Shown: piece after piece, positions 1 through 6,504 of the stretch | Numbering within the stretch: the stretch's first letter is position 1 | Layout of the letters: every line of letters begins with the position of its first letter | NCBI GenBank assembly: GCA_023544605.1 | Contig: JAMJFQ010000023.1 | Span: 5,183-19,544, forward strand | DNA from: ANME-2 cluster archaeon | GTDB taxonomy: Archaea > Halobacteriota > Methanosarcinia > Methanosarcinales > Methanocomedenaceae | Length of the DNA: 14,362 bases | Reading direction: 5' to 3' | Program-made: the position numbers and the translations under genes | The notes under the pieces: model-generated | Told to the model about the DNA's origin: nothing | The model's input: the letters and a program-made list of their open reading frames with translations, nothing else | Databases searched by the model: none

Positions 1-2295
1 TCAATGGCCACTCCACATGTATCAGGAGCTGCTGCATTGATTTTACAAGCTTATCCAGAATTGGGACCTCTTGATGTAAAACAATTGTTAGAAGATACGG
101 CAATCGACCTTAATGCAACAGGCAAGGACAATATATCTGGTTCTGGAAGGATCGATGTTTTAGAAGCAATAGCACCATATCCTATGATCACGGAAATTTC
201 GCTCAATCCTGACCCGACCAATATTAATGTGACAATAAACGCTACAATTTTTGATAACAGGGATAACGTCTCATATGCATTGTTCTACCTAAATGATGAT
301 TTGAACAATTACACCGTTTTCAATGCTCTGGACGGTGCATTTGATTCCGGAACAGAGAATGTTACTGACATTATAGATATTACTGTTCTATCTGAGGGAA
401 TCCATATTGTTCATATAAGGGTCAATGACAGCCTGGATAAGTGGAATAATAACACAAATGCGAGTTTCACTGTCGACATGAGTCCACCGTTCATTACCCT
501 TAATTCCACGACAAATAACTCATTTATCCAGTCGAACACGACCATCGACCTGACCATTAATGACACATTTTCCCGTATCACCAATGTCACCTATAACTAC
601 AACGGGACCAACCTGTCACTCCCACCACCATACGACATAAATACATCAGGCTGGACTGAAGGACTGACCAGTGTAAAAGTATGGGCTTTTGACGTACCGG
701 GAAATAGTAACAATAAAACATTCAATTTTATTATAGATGACACTCCCCCAAACATCACATCTGTTTTACACAATGGCACAGGAATCATGGATAAAAATTA
801 TGTATTATGGGTGAACCTGACCGGAGACGGCGGGAACCAATCGTATTTTAGGATTACTGGATCAGATATCAAAATACCACTGGTCAATATAACTTCTAAC
901 TTTTATTCAATAAATTATTCAATCCCACCAAATGTGGAAGTCAAAAACGCGAACCTCTCCGGCTACCTTATTGATAATGCGGGAAACCTCAACAGTTCAA
1001 ATGCATCCACTCCCATCAGCATCGATTCATTATCCCCCCGTATCAACCTGACATCTCCTGTCAACATTTCATACATTAAATCCGGCACTATCATCAACTT
1101 CACGATTTCAGATACATTTCTGGCAAACGTCACCTACAGCCTGAACAGCACACAGGCGAATTATACCAACCAAACCAACATAACATTGCCCCAGCCCTAT
1201 GAGATTAACACTGCAGGCTGGAATGAAAGTTCATTTGACCTTACAATATGGGCCAACGATTCCCTGAACCACATCAACACTTCATATTACCCTATCACAG
1301 TGGATGATACACCCCCTAACCTGACCCTTACCAGTCCCAGCTCGGATTATTCCACCACCGATACCTCAGTAACCATATCAGGTACTGCCGACCAGGATGC
1401 AAATATTACCATAAACAACGTCCTCATAAGCAGTGTGAACGGCACGTTCTCTCAAAACTACGCCCTCACTCTTGGAAACAATAATTTTAACATCAATGCC
1501 TCTGATAAAGCCGGTAACATCAATTCAGTTATACTGGTCATACAACGATATACCCTGGTCACTTCCTCAGGCGGGGGGGGTGGAGGTGGCGGCGGTACCT
1601 CTGGTGAGGATTTTAACAATATAAAAGAAATCCAGACCCAACGGGCCACCATTTTTAAAAATGATACTGTGAGCTATGCTTTTGAAAATACACTCAATCC
1701 AATACTAAATGTCAACTTCACTGCAAAGATCAGTGCCGGTAAAGTAGCATCAAAGATAGAAGTGCTGCGGCATACTTCAACATTGGTCGATATGCCCGCA
1801 CCAGGTAATGTATACAAGAATGTTAACATCTGGGTGGGTAATTTCGGCTGGTCCAGTGACCGGTCTATCACGAACGCCACCATAACCTTTGCAGTTCCCA
1901 GGGAATGGATAGAGGCGTTCAATATCCAGGAAACCAGCATATTGCTGTACAGGTACCATAATGATTCATGGGACCCACTGTCCACAATTATTCTCAGTAG
2001 TGATGAGCGGTATAATTATTATGAAAGCTCAACGCCTGGTTTTTCACCCTTCGCCATCTCAGGTGACCCAATTCCGACACCAACCATAATTCAAACACCT
2101 CGGGCCAAACCTGCTCAAAATGCCAGTATGGTTATGGAGGTTGGGGTGGGGACAGATGATACAACCAAAGATGGGACTGTCTTATTGTGGGTTTTACTTA
2201 TTGTCATCGTCCTTTCATTCATAGCTGCAATCTATGGTAATAGGAATGAAATACAAAGAACAATAAACGATATTAGACAGCATGAGAGGCGATAG
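1..2295 (+). CDS. Secreted subtilisin-like (S8) protease, C-terminal part, with Ig-like repeats, PGF-pre-PGF domain and membrane anchor (5' partial)
   Basis: The reading frame is open from base 1, and its first codon is the serine of the subtilase motif S-M-A-T-P-H-V-S-G. That serine is the S8 catalytic nucleophile, so the Asp and His parts lie left of the window. Numbering from the Met at base 4, residues 1-57 finish the protease domain. Residues about 60-515 are beta-rich Ig/cadherin-like repeats with recurring D-x-x-P-P-x-I/L-T units. Residues 523-531 are nine glycines, and about 540-687 match a PGF-pre-PGF domain (W-I near 635, R-Y near 650, T-P-G-F-S-P-F-A-I near 678-686). Residues 724-744 form one hydrophobic helix, followed by a charged tail of about 19 residues. 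I count about 48 N-x-S/T sequons, which fits a heavily glycosylated cell-surface protein. The role is probably extracellular proteolysis or surface-layer processing. No PGF-CTERM sorting motif is visible. Family call firm; substrate unknown. Confidence 0.9.
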   Translation, partial: SMATPHVSGAAALILQAYPELGPLDVKQLLEDTAIDLNATGKDNISGSGRIDVLEAIAPYPMITEISLNPDPTNINVTINATIFDNRDNVSYALFYLNDDLNNYTVFNALDGAFDSGTENVTDIIDITVLSEGIHIVHIRVNDSLDKWNNNTNASFTVDMSPPFITLNSTTNNSFIQSNTTIDLTINDTFSRITNVTYNYNGTNLSLPPPYDINTSGWTEGLTSVKVWAFDVPGNSNNKTFNFIIDDTPPNITSVLHNGTGIMDKNYVLWVNLTGDGGNQSYFRITGSDIKIPLVNITSNFYSINYSIPPNVEVKNANLSGYLIDNAGNLNSSNASTPISIDSLSPRINLTSPVNISYIKSGTIINFTISDTFLANVTYSLNSTQANYTNQTNITLPQPYEINTAGWNESSFDLTIWANDSLNHINTSYYPITVDDTPPNLTLTSPSSDYSTTDTSVTISGTADQDANITINNVLISSVNGTFSQNYALTLGNNNFNINASDKAGNINSVILVIQRYTLVTSSGGGGGGGGGTSGEDFNNIKEIQTQRATIFKNDTVSYAFENTLNPILNVNFTAKISAGKVASKIEVLRHTSTLVDMPAPGNVYKNVNIWVGNFGWSSDRSITNATITFAVPREWIEAFNIQETSILLYRYHNDSWDPLSTIILSSDERYNYYESSTPGFSPFAISGDPIPTPTIIQTPRAKPAQNASMVMEVGVGTDDTTKDGTVLLWVLLIVIVLSFIAAIYGNRNEIQRTINDIRQHERR
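478..1335 (+). repeat. Duplicated Ig-like repeat inside the subtilase
   Basis: Two segments of the protease ectodomain, at about residues 159-250 and 337-443, are clearly related. Each has an S-P-P/S-P-R-I-x-L-N/T start, an I-x-x-T-I-x-D-T-F core, a P-x-P-Y-x-I-N-T-x-G-W block, and ends in D-D-T-P-P-N. The segment between them is more divergent but has the same beta-strand style. The duplication is visible at protein level only; the DNA copies have diverged, so recombination between them is unlikely to be frequent. Confidence 0.65.
1570..1596 (+). other. Poly-glycine linker containing a G8 homopolymer
   Basis: Nine consecutive glycine codons separate the Ig-like ectodomain from the PGF-pre-PGF domain and the membrane helix. 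The first codons create an uninterrupted run of eight G (1573-1580). The linker is probably flexible. The homopolymer is a plausible slippage site, and a frame change there would remove the membrane anchor. Confidence 0.8.
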
Positions 2296-2303
2296 TTATA
2301 TTA
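2296..2303 (+). promoter_or_regulatory. Candidate TATA element for the L7Ae operon
   Basis: TTATATTA lies directly after the protease stop codon. With the usual archaeal spacing of about 25 bases, transcription would start near 2325, giving a leader of about 70 bases before the L7Ae ATG. No clear BRE is visible, so the call is tentative. Confidence 0.3.
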
Positions 2304-2333
2304 CCTATTGTGTAGTACAAAGGTCGAGTTAAA

Positions 2334-2350
2334 CCGATGAATAATGACGG
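2334..2350 (+). promoter_or_regulatory. Possible K-loop (L7Ae-binding) element in the L7Ae leader
   Basis: CCGATGAATAATGACGG has 3-bp complementary ends (CCG/CGG) flanking two UGA elements. This is the arrangement in which tandem sheared G-A pairs can form next to a canonical stem. The second UGA directly precedes the 3' stem strand, as box D does in C/D RNAs. The bulge would be two rather than three nucleotides and the stem is short, so this is a weak structural match. Its position, 43 bases upstream of the gene for the kink-turn-binding protein itself, is why it is listed. Confidence 0.25.
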
Positions 2351-2376
2351 ACATTAATTTTCACCTCATTGTCCAG

Positions 2377-2383
2377 AAGGAGA
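2377..2383 (+). promoter_or_regulatory. Ribosome binding site that fixes the L7Ae start
   Basis: AAGGAGA sits 9 bases before the ATG at 2393. It lies inside the extension that an upstream TTG (2369) would add, which argues for the ATG. Confidence 0.65.
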
Positions 2384-2392
2384 TTTAAAATC

Positions 2393-2761
2393 ATGGCACA
2401 AGCAATTTATGTAAAGTTTGAAGTCCCATCTGACCTGGAGAACAGCGCGTTGGAAGCGCTTGAACTGGCAAGGGACACTGGTAAAGTACGAAAAGGTACA
2501 AATGAAGCTACAAAAGCAATAGAGAGAAGCACGGCCAAGCTTATATACATTTCAGAGGATATTACTCCTCCAGAGATAGTGGCTCATATACCGCCTCTTT
2601 GCGAAGAAAAGAACATCCCATTTGTTTATGTCAAGAAACAGGAAGAACTGGGAGCAGCCTGCGGCCTTAAAGTCGGATGTGGTGCAGCAGTTATCCTGGA
2701 GTCGGGCAAAGCAAAAGACCTGGTCGATGATGTAGCTAATAAGGTCCAGGCATTGAAGTAG
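2393..2761 (+). CDS. rpl7ae: Ribosomal protein L7Ae / kink-turn RNA-binding protein
   Basis: This is a 122-residue protein of the L7Ae/L30e/Gadd45 family at the normal archaeal length. It binds kink-turns in 23S rRNA and is also the core protein of box C/D and H/ACA guide RNPs and of archaeal RNase P. The RNA-contact signature G-T-N-E-A-T-K-A-I-E-R is near residues 34-44, and the hydrophobic core with V-Y-V-K-K and G-A-A-C-G-L lies in the second half. The ATG at 2393 is chosen over an upstream in-frame TTG because AAGGAGA stands 9 bases before it and the encoded start M-A-Q-A-I-Y-V is typical. It leads a cluster with S28e (8-base gap), L24e and ndk, the usual archaeal order. Its own leader may carry an L7Ae site (2334-2350). 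Confidence 0.95.
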   Translation: MAQAIYVKFEVPSDLENSALEALELARDTGKVRKGTNEATKAIERSTAKLIYISEDITPPEIVAHIPPLCEEKNIPFVYVKKQEELGAACGLKVGCGAAVILESGKAKDLVDDVANKVQALK

Positions 2762-2769
2762 GCACGATC

Positions 2770-2982
2770 ATGGCAGATAATGACGGATTCCCGGCAGAGA
2801 TTATTGAGATCGTAGGCAACACCGGTATGCATGGTGAAGCCCTGCAAGTTCAATGCAGGATACTGGAAGGCAGGGACAAAGGGAGAATTATTACACGCAA
2901 CTGTGTGGGTCCTGTCAGACTTGGAGATATCCTGATGCTACTTGAGACATCAAGGGAAGCAAAGAAACTTGCCACCAGGTGA
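2770..2982 (+). CDS. rps28e: Small ribosomal subunit protein S28e
   Basis: This 70-residue protein matches archaeal/eukaryotic S28e, a small OB-fold protein of the 30S head near the mRNA exit/E-site region, with no bacterial counterpart. Visible family features are the I-E-I-V-G-N-T-G-M-H-G-E segment, the V-x-C-R-I-L-E-G-R-D-K-G-R-I-I-T-R-N-C-V-G-P-V-R-x-G-D core, and the acidic L-L-E-T-S-R-E-A tail. The ATG follows the L7Ae stop by 8 bases, so translation is probably coupled. Its stop codon sits just before the L24e start, within that gene's ribosome binding region. Confidence 0.95.
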   Translation: MADNDGFPAEIIEIVGNTGMHGEALQVQCRILEGRDKGRIITRNCVGPVRLGDILMLLETSREAKKLATR

Positions 2983-2993
2983 GAGTGAGATAC

Positions 2994-3179
2994 ATGGAAT
3001 TACGCAAATGTTCATTCTGCAGCGGCAATATTGAGTTCGGAACCGGTAAGATGTATGTAAAGAAAGACGGTTCAACCTTATATTTTTGCACAAGTAAATG
3101 CCAGAACAATATGAAACTTGGCAGGGTACCAAGACGTGTAAAATGGACCGAAACAGCTCATAAGCTCAAATCAAAATAG
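2994..3179 (+). CDS. rpl24e: Large ribosomal subunit protein L24e (zinc ribbon)
   Basis: This 61-residue protein carries the L24e zinc-binding pattern C-x2-C at residues 6 and 9 and C-x3-C at 32 and 36. W-T and a lysine-rich end follow, as in archaeal L24e of the 50S subunit. I use the ATG at 2994: the sequence AGGTGAGA (2977-2984) stands a normal distance upstream, and the N-terminus M-E-L-R-K-C-S-F-C is standard. A GTG at 2979 would overlap the S28e stop and add five atypical residues. It is co-transcribed with S28e and is followed after 33 bases by ndk. Confidence 0.95.
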   Translation: MELRKCSFCSGNIEFGTGKMYVKKDGSTLYFCTSKCQNNMKLGRVPRRVKWTETAHKLKSK

Positions 3180-3212
3180 TTCACCTGTTTTTCATTATCA
3201 GGATGGGAAATA

Positions 3213-3662
3213 ATGCAAAGAACATACATTATGGTCAAACCGGACGGTGTACAGCGAGGTCTTATCGGTAAGATCATTGCCCGAATTGAAAAACGTGGTC
3301 TTAAGATAGTGGCCCTGAAAATGTACACTATTACAGAAGATGTGGCCCGGGCTCATTATGGAGAACATGAAGGAAAACCCTTTTTCCAATCACTGATAGA
3401 TTTTATCACCAGTGGACCTTCAGTTTCAATGGTGGTCGAAGGTAAGGAATCAGTTAAGGTAATGAGGTCAATAGTTGGCTCTACCAATCCCCTGGAAGCA
3501 GCACCAGGTACCATTCGTGGTGATCTTAGCCTGGATATGGGACGTAATATCATACATGCGTCTGATTCTATTGAATCTGCAAACCGGGAAATGGCCATCC
3601 ATTTTGATGAATCAGAGATCGCTTCATTTACCAGGATCGATGAGCAATGGCTGTATGAATAA
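3213..3662 (+). CDS. ndk: Nucleoside diphosphate kinase
   Basis: This 149-residue cytosolic enzyme transfers the gamma phosphate between nucleoside triphosphates and diphosphates through a phosphohistidine. The family signature N-I-I-H-A-S-D-S places the active histidine at residue 115. Also visible are the N-terminal M-V-K-P-D-G-V-Q-R-G-L-I-G, the K-P-F-F helix, and the P-G-T-I-R-G-D-L loop at 98-105. Length is typical. The ATG follows a purine-rich stretch (GGATGGGAA). It is the last gene of the ribosomal cluster, and the ndk-infB proximity is a common archaeal arrangement that links GTP supply to the next gene, a GTPase initiation factor. Confidence 0.97.
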   Translation: MQRTYIMVKPDGVQRGLIGKIIARIEKRGLKIVALKMYTITEDVARAHYGEHEGKPFFQSLIDFITSGPSVSMVVEGKESVKVMRSIVGSTNPLEAAPGTIRGDLSLDMGRNIIHASDSIESANREMAIHFDESEIASFTRIDEQWLYE

Positions 3663-3678
3663 TTAACAACTACTACAG

Positions 3679-3686
3679 TTTTTTTT
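3679..3686 (+). terminator. T8 tract, probable terminator after ndk
   Basis: Eight consecutive T begin 17 bases after the ndk stop. Archaeal RNA polymerase terminates at such U-tracts without needing a hairpin. It would separate the ribosomal/ndk transcript from infB, at least partly. Confidence 0.55.
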
Positions 3687-3696
3687 GAATAGGTCA

Positions 3697-3713
3697 GCGA
3701 ACCATCGGTTCGC
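3697..3713 (+). other. Perfect 7-bp hairpin between ndk and infB
   Basis: GCGAACC and GGTTCGC are exact reverse complements around the 3-base loop ATC. It comes after the T8 tract rather than before it, so it is not a classical intrinsic terminator. It could protect the 3' end of read-through RNA or be a protein-binding palindrome upstream of infB. Confidence 0.6.
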
Positions 3714-3717
3714 AGAC

Positions 3718-3736
3718 ACATAATTATAAATTATGT
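3718..3736 (+). promoter_or_regulatory. Palindromic TATA-like element upstream of infB
   Basis: ACATAATT and AATTATGT form 8-base inverted arms around ATA, giving AATTATAAATT in the centre, a good archaeal TATA-like core. Its centre lies about 58 bases before the infB ATG, which predicts a transcription start near 3753 and a leader of about 33 bases. The symmetry means a TATA box, an operator, or both. Confidence 0.45.
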
Positions 3737-3785
3737 CACTTCTATATTGTTACTGGGACAATATTTTTCAATAGGGGGACATTAA

Positions 3786-5558
3786 ATGGCACAGGATAAA
3801 AATCTCCGTACTCCAATTGTCTGCGTTATGGGTCACGTTGACCACGGTAAGACCAGTCTCCTGGACAAGATACGTGGAACAGCCATAGCAGATGGGGAAG
3901 CGGGAGCCATTACCCAACATATAGGTGCCACAGAGGTTCCTCTTGATGTAATTAATAAGGTCTGCAAAAACCGGATCAAGGATAAGTTTAAACTTCCAGG
4001 CCTGCTTTTCATTGATACTCCCGGGCATCATGCCTTTACCACCCTTCGGTCCAGGGGCGGTGCGCTGGCAGACCTGGCAGTTGTGATCGTGGACTTGAAT
4101 GAAGGATTCCAGCCCCAGACCATTGAGGCCATCAATATCCTGAAACGCTATAAGACACCTTTCGTTATAGCCGCAAACAAGATCGACAGGCTTCATGGCT
4201 GGGACCCGCAACCGGGGTCCCCATTTATCGCTTCTTATAATAAGCAGCCTGAAAACATACGGTCAATTCTGGATCAGAAAATGTATGAATTGGTGGGTGA
4301 GCTGTACAATTACGGTTTTAGTTCTGACCGGTATGACAGGATACGGGATTTCCAATCTAATATTGCAGTAATACCTATCAGTGCGAAAACCGGCGAGGGT
4401 CTGCCCGATATACTTACTGTATTGCTGGGTCTGGCCCAGAAGTTCCTGGAAACAAACCTGGAATATAATGCAACCGGGCCGGGTGTGGGCGTGGTACTCG
4501 AGGTCAAGGAAGAACGTGGATTAGGTATGACCCTTGATGCTATCCTGCATGACGGCGAGATCAAAGTAGGGGATATGATCGCTGTGGGTACACTGGGTGA
4601 ACCAATAATTACAAAGATAAGGGCCTTACTGAAACCCAGACCTTTATCCGAAATATCTAAAGAGGAGAAATTCAAGCAGGTAAAACATATTACAGCTGCC
4701 GCCGGTCTTAAGATATCTGCACCGGGTCTGGATAAGGCCATTGCTGGTGCACCCATTAGAGTGGTCAATAAGGAAAATGCTGGTGAAATCTCAGATGAAA
4801 TACAGTCTGAGATTGACCAGACACGGATCGAGACCGATAACATCGGTATTATCATCCGGGCAGATACCATTGGCAGTTTGGAAGCAATGGTAAATGAACT
4901 AAAAAGCGCTGAGGTGCCCATACGAAAAGCAGATGTGGGGAATATCTCAAGACGGGATATTGTGGAAGCTTCTGCTATAGAAGACCCCTTATATTCAGTC
5001 GTAATGGGATTTAGCGTGGACATCCTGCCGGATGCTCTTGATGAACTTAAGAAAACCGAAGTAAAGCTCTTTATGAGCGATGTGATATACCGACTTTTAG
5101 AGGATTTTGAAGAGCATGTGGATGAACTTACTTCATTAACTGAAAAACAAAAGAGTGAGGCTGTTATTCGACCAGGTATGTTCAGGATCTTACCGAACCA
5201 TACCTTCCGCCAAAGTAAACCAGCGGTGGTAGGGGTTGAAGTGGAAGGTGGTGTAATAAAGAATAAACTCAATGTGATGAACGAATCTGGAAATCGCGTT
5301 GGTGTCATCAAAGGTATCCAGGAAAAAAGCGAGACCGTCGGCGAGGCAAAGTATGGCTCACAAGTGGCTATTTCCATTGATGGACCGGTGGTAGGCCGGA
5401 ATATCAAAGAAGGAGAACTGTTCTACATCGATGTGCCTGAGAAACATGCCAAAATAGTGGAACAGGAACTTATTGATTCGTTAACTTCTGATGAACTCAA
5501 AACACTGGAGGCTTTTCTGGAGATCAAACGCAAAGGTAATGCTTTCTGGGGAAAATAG
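3786..5558 (+). CDS. infB: Translation initiation factor aIF5B / IF-2
   Basis: This 590-residue GTPase, at the normal archaeal aIF5B length, promotes ribosomal subunit joining after initiator tRNA placement. GTP-binding motifs are G-H-V-D-H-G-K-T at 16-23, switch I near A-I-T-Q-H-I-G-A at 41-48, D-T-P-G-H at 77-81, N-K-I-D at 131-134 and S-A-K at 199-201. The long insert between N-K-I-D and S-A-K is an archaeal/eukaryotic trait. Domain II starts near 225 (G-P-G-V-G-V-V-L-E-V), the domain III Rossmann-like part covers about 340-440, and the second beta-barrel is C-terminal. There is no long N-terminal extension as in bacterial IF-2. A G-rich ribosome binding site (AGGGGGAC) precedes the ATG. 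It has its own likely promoter after the ndk terminator. No intein is present. Confidence 0.97.
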   Translation: MAQDKNLRTPIVCVMGHVDHGKTSLLDKIRGTAIADGEAGAITQHIGATEVPLDVINKVCKNRIKDKFKLPGLLFIDTPGHHAFTTLRSRGGALADLAVVIVDLNEGFQPQTIEAINILKRYKTPFVIAANKIDRLHGWDPQPGSPFIASYNKQPENIRSILDQKMYELVGELYNYGFSSDRYDRIRDFQSNIAVIPISAKTGEGLPDILTVLLGLAQKFLETNLEYNATGPGVGVVLEVKEERGLGMTLDAILHDGEIKVGDMIAVGTLGEPIITKIRALLKPRPLSEISKEEKFKQVKHITAAAGLKISAPGLDKAIAGAPIRVVNKENAGEISDEIQSEIDQTRIETDNIGIIIRADTIGSLEAMVNELKSAEVPIRKADVGNISRRDIVEASAIEDPLYSVVMGFSVDILPDALDELKKTEVKLFMSDVIYRLLEDFEEHVDELTSLTEKQKSEAVIRPGMFRILPNHTFRQSKPAVVGVEVEGGVIKNKLNVMNESGNRVGVIKGIQEKSETVGEAKYGSQVAISIDGPVVGRNIKEGELFYIDVPEKHAKIVEQELIDSLTSDELKTLEAFLEIKRKGNAFWGK

Positions 5559-5560
5559 GT

Positions 5561-5598
5561 TCTTTTAAGTATTTTTTATTCTATCTTGTTCATTTCTC
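5561..5598 (+). terminator. T-rich terminator region after infB
   Basis: Several T tracts, including T6 at 5572-5577, begin within a few bases of the infB stop and fill the 42-base gap to the convergent gene on the other strand. This is a typical archaeal U-tract terminator for the + strand. The opposite strand is A-rich here and shows no comparable signal. Confidence 0.55.
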
Positions 5599-5600
5599 AT

Positions 5601-6485
5601 TTATGCTTGTATTTTTCTGAGTAATTCTTTCTCATTTACATTGCCTAATACATTAGTGAGGGTCCGCTTTGTTGAAGTACGGTAATATTCCCTTGTAACG
5701 TTACTAAAGGATTGCACCGCAGCCTCCAGAAGATACCGGTCTTTTATCCGGGCGCCCATTCGTACCAGGGTTTCGGCAATAGCTCCGAACAGGGAAGAGC
5801 GCTCAAATTCATCTGTCAGGTTACCGGCCGCACTTTGGGCACTGGCAATACACTGCCTGGCTTTGTCTATCTTGCCAAGGTCAAGGAATAGCACTGTCAA
5901 ATCAACATATGCCGCAGACCGGTAAATATCTTTTTCAATACGCCGGGATCTATCAATTACATCCAGTGCCCCCTCTGCCATTTCAAGGGCAACAGCCTTA
6001 TCGTCACTGGTTTGCAATGCACGGGCAATACCCCTGAGAGCTGACGAGTGGTAGGTATCATGTTCAATTGTGCCAGCAAGTTGTTTTGAGGCTTCAATTG
6101 CTTCGGTATCGTTATCTGACACACCCACTTCTGCCATGGCCACCGAAACACTCTGTAAGGAGTTGCTCCTATCCTGTCCGCCATTGGTATTTGATGACAG
6201 TGCCAGTGCCCGGTCGAGCAGTTCGACCTTGGCTGTACTACTGGCGATGCGCCCCGCAGCCCTGACAATGTCAACAAATGCCTTTGACCTGTCATGGTTG
6301 TCAATAATATGCCGGGTGAACCGCTCTGCTGCATCCAGGTATGTGGTATTGTTCGTCTCAACGGCCTTTTGTGCCAGTGTAGCAATACTTGCCCTGTATT
6401 TCTTGGAGCGTTCAAGCTCATTCATCAGGTTTTGGGCCTTTCTATCAAGCTCATTTATGAGATCGTCTACTTCATTCTGGGTCAT
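5601..6485 (-). CDS. Hypothetical alpha-solenoid protein with seven ~40-residue repeats
   Basis: I do not recognise this 294-residue protein as a named family. It has no signal peptide or membrane segment, so it is probably cytosolic. After a charged helix (1-28, possible coiled coil) it is built from seven helical repeats. Each starts with a basic-plus-small pattern such as D-R-S, Y-R-S or E-R-S followed by an A/L-rich helix ending in G. The key Arg (or His) sits at residues 31, 66, 106, 146, 189, 229 and 269, spaced 35-43 apart. A second helix in each unit has the A-x-x-x-A/I form seen in TPR-like arrays. This suggests a scaffold or protein-binding surface. The start ATG lies 19 bases after the alaX stop, with AAAGGTT upstream, so it is probably expressed with alaX. 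Enzymatic motifs are absent. It could be a diverged TPR or HEAT-like protein. Confidence 0.8.
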   Translation of the reverse strand: MTQNEVDDLINELDRKAQNLMNELERSKKYRASIATLAQKAVETNNTTYLDAAERFTRHIIDNHDRSKAFVDIVRAAGRIASSTAKVELLDRALALSSNTNGGQDRSNSLQSVSVAMAEVGVSDNDTEAIEASKQLAGTIEHDTYHSSALRGIARALQTSDDKAVALEMAEGALDVIDRSRRIEKDIYRSAAYVDLTVLFLDLGKIDKARQCIASAQSAAGNLTDEFERSSLFGAIAETLVRMGARIKDRYLLEAAVQSFSNVTREYYRTSTKRTLTNVLGNVNEKELLRKIQA

Positions 6486-6504
6486 GGTGCCAACCTTTGG
6501 CTCA

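Noticed and set aside
2369..2392. Upstream TTG extension of L7Ae by eight residues
   Set aside because: It would place the good ribosome binding site AAGGAGA inside the gene, and L7Ae proteins begin close to the ATG at 2393.
2979..2993. GTG start for L24e overlapping the S28e stop
   Set aside because: The five extra residues are atypical for the family, and the sequence there works better as the ribosome binding region for ATG 2994.
4310..5407. 365-codon open frame antisense to infB
   Set aside because: Ser/Pro/Thr-rich shadow of a real GTPase gene, with no domain or ribosome binding site.
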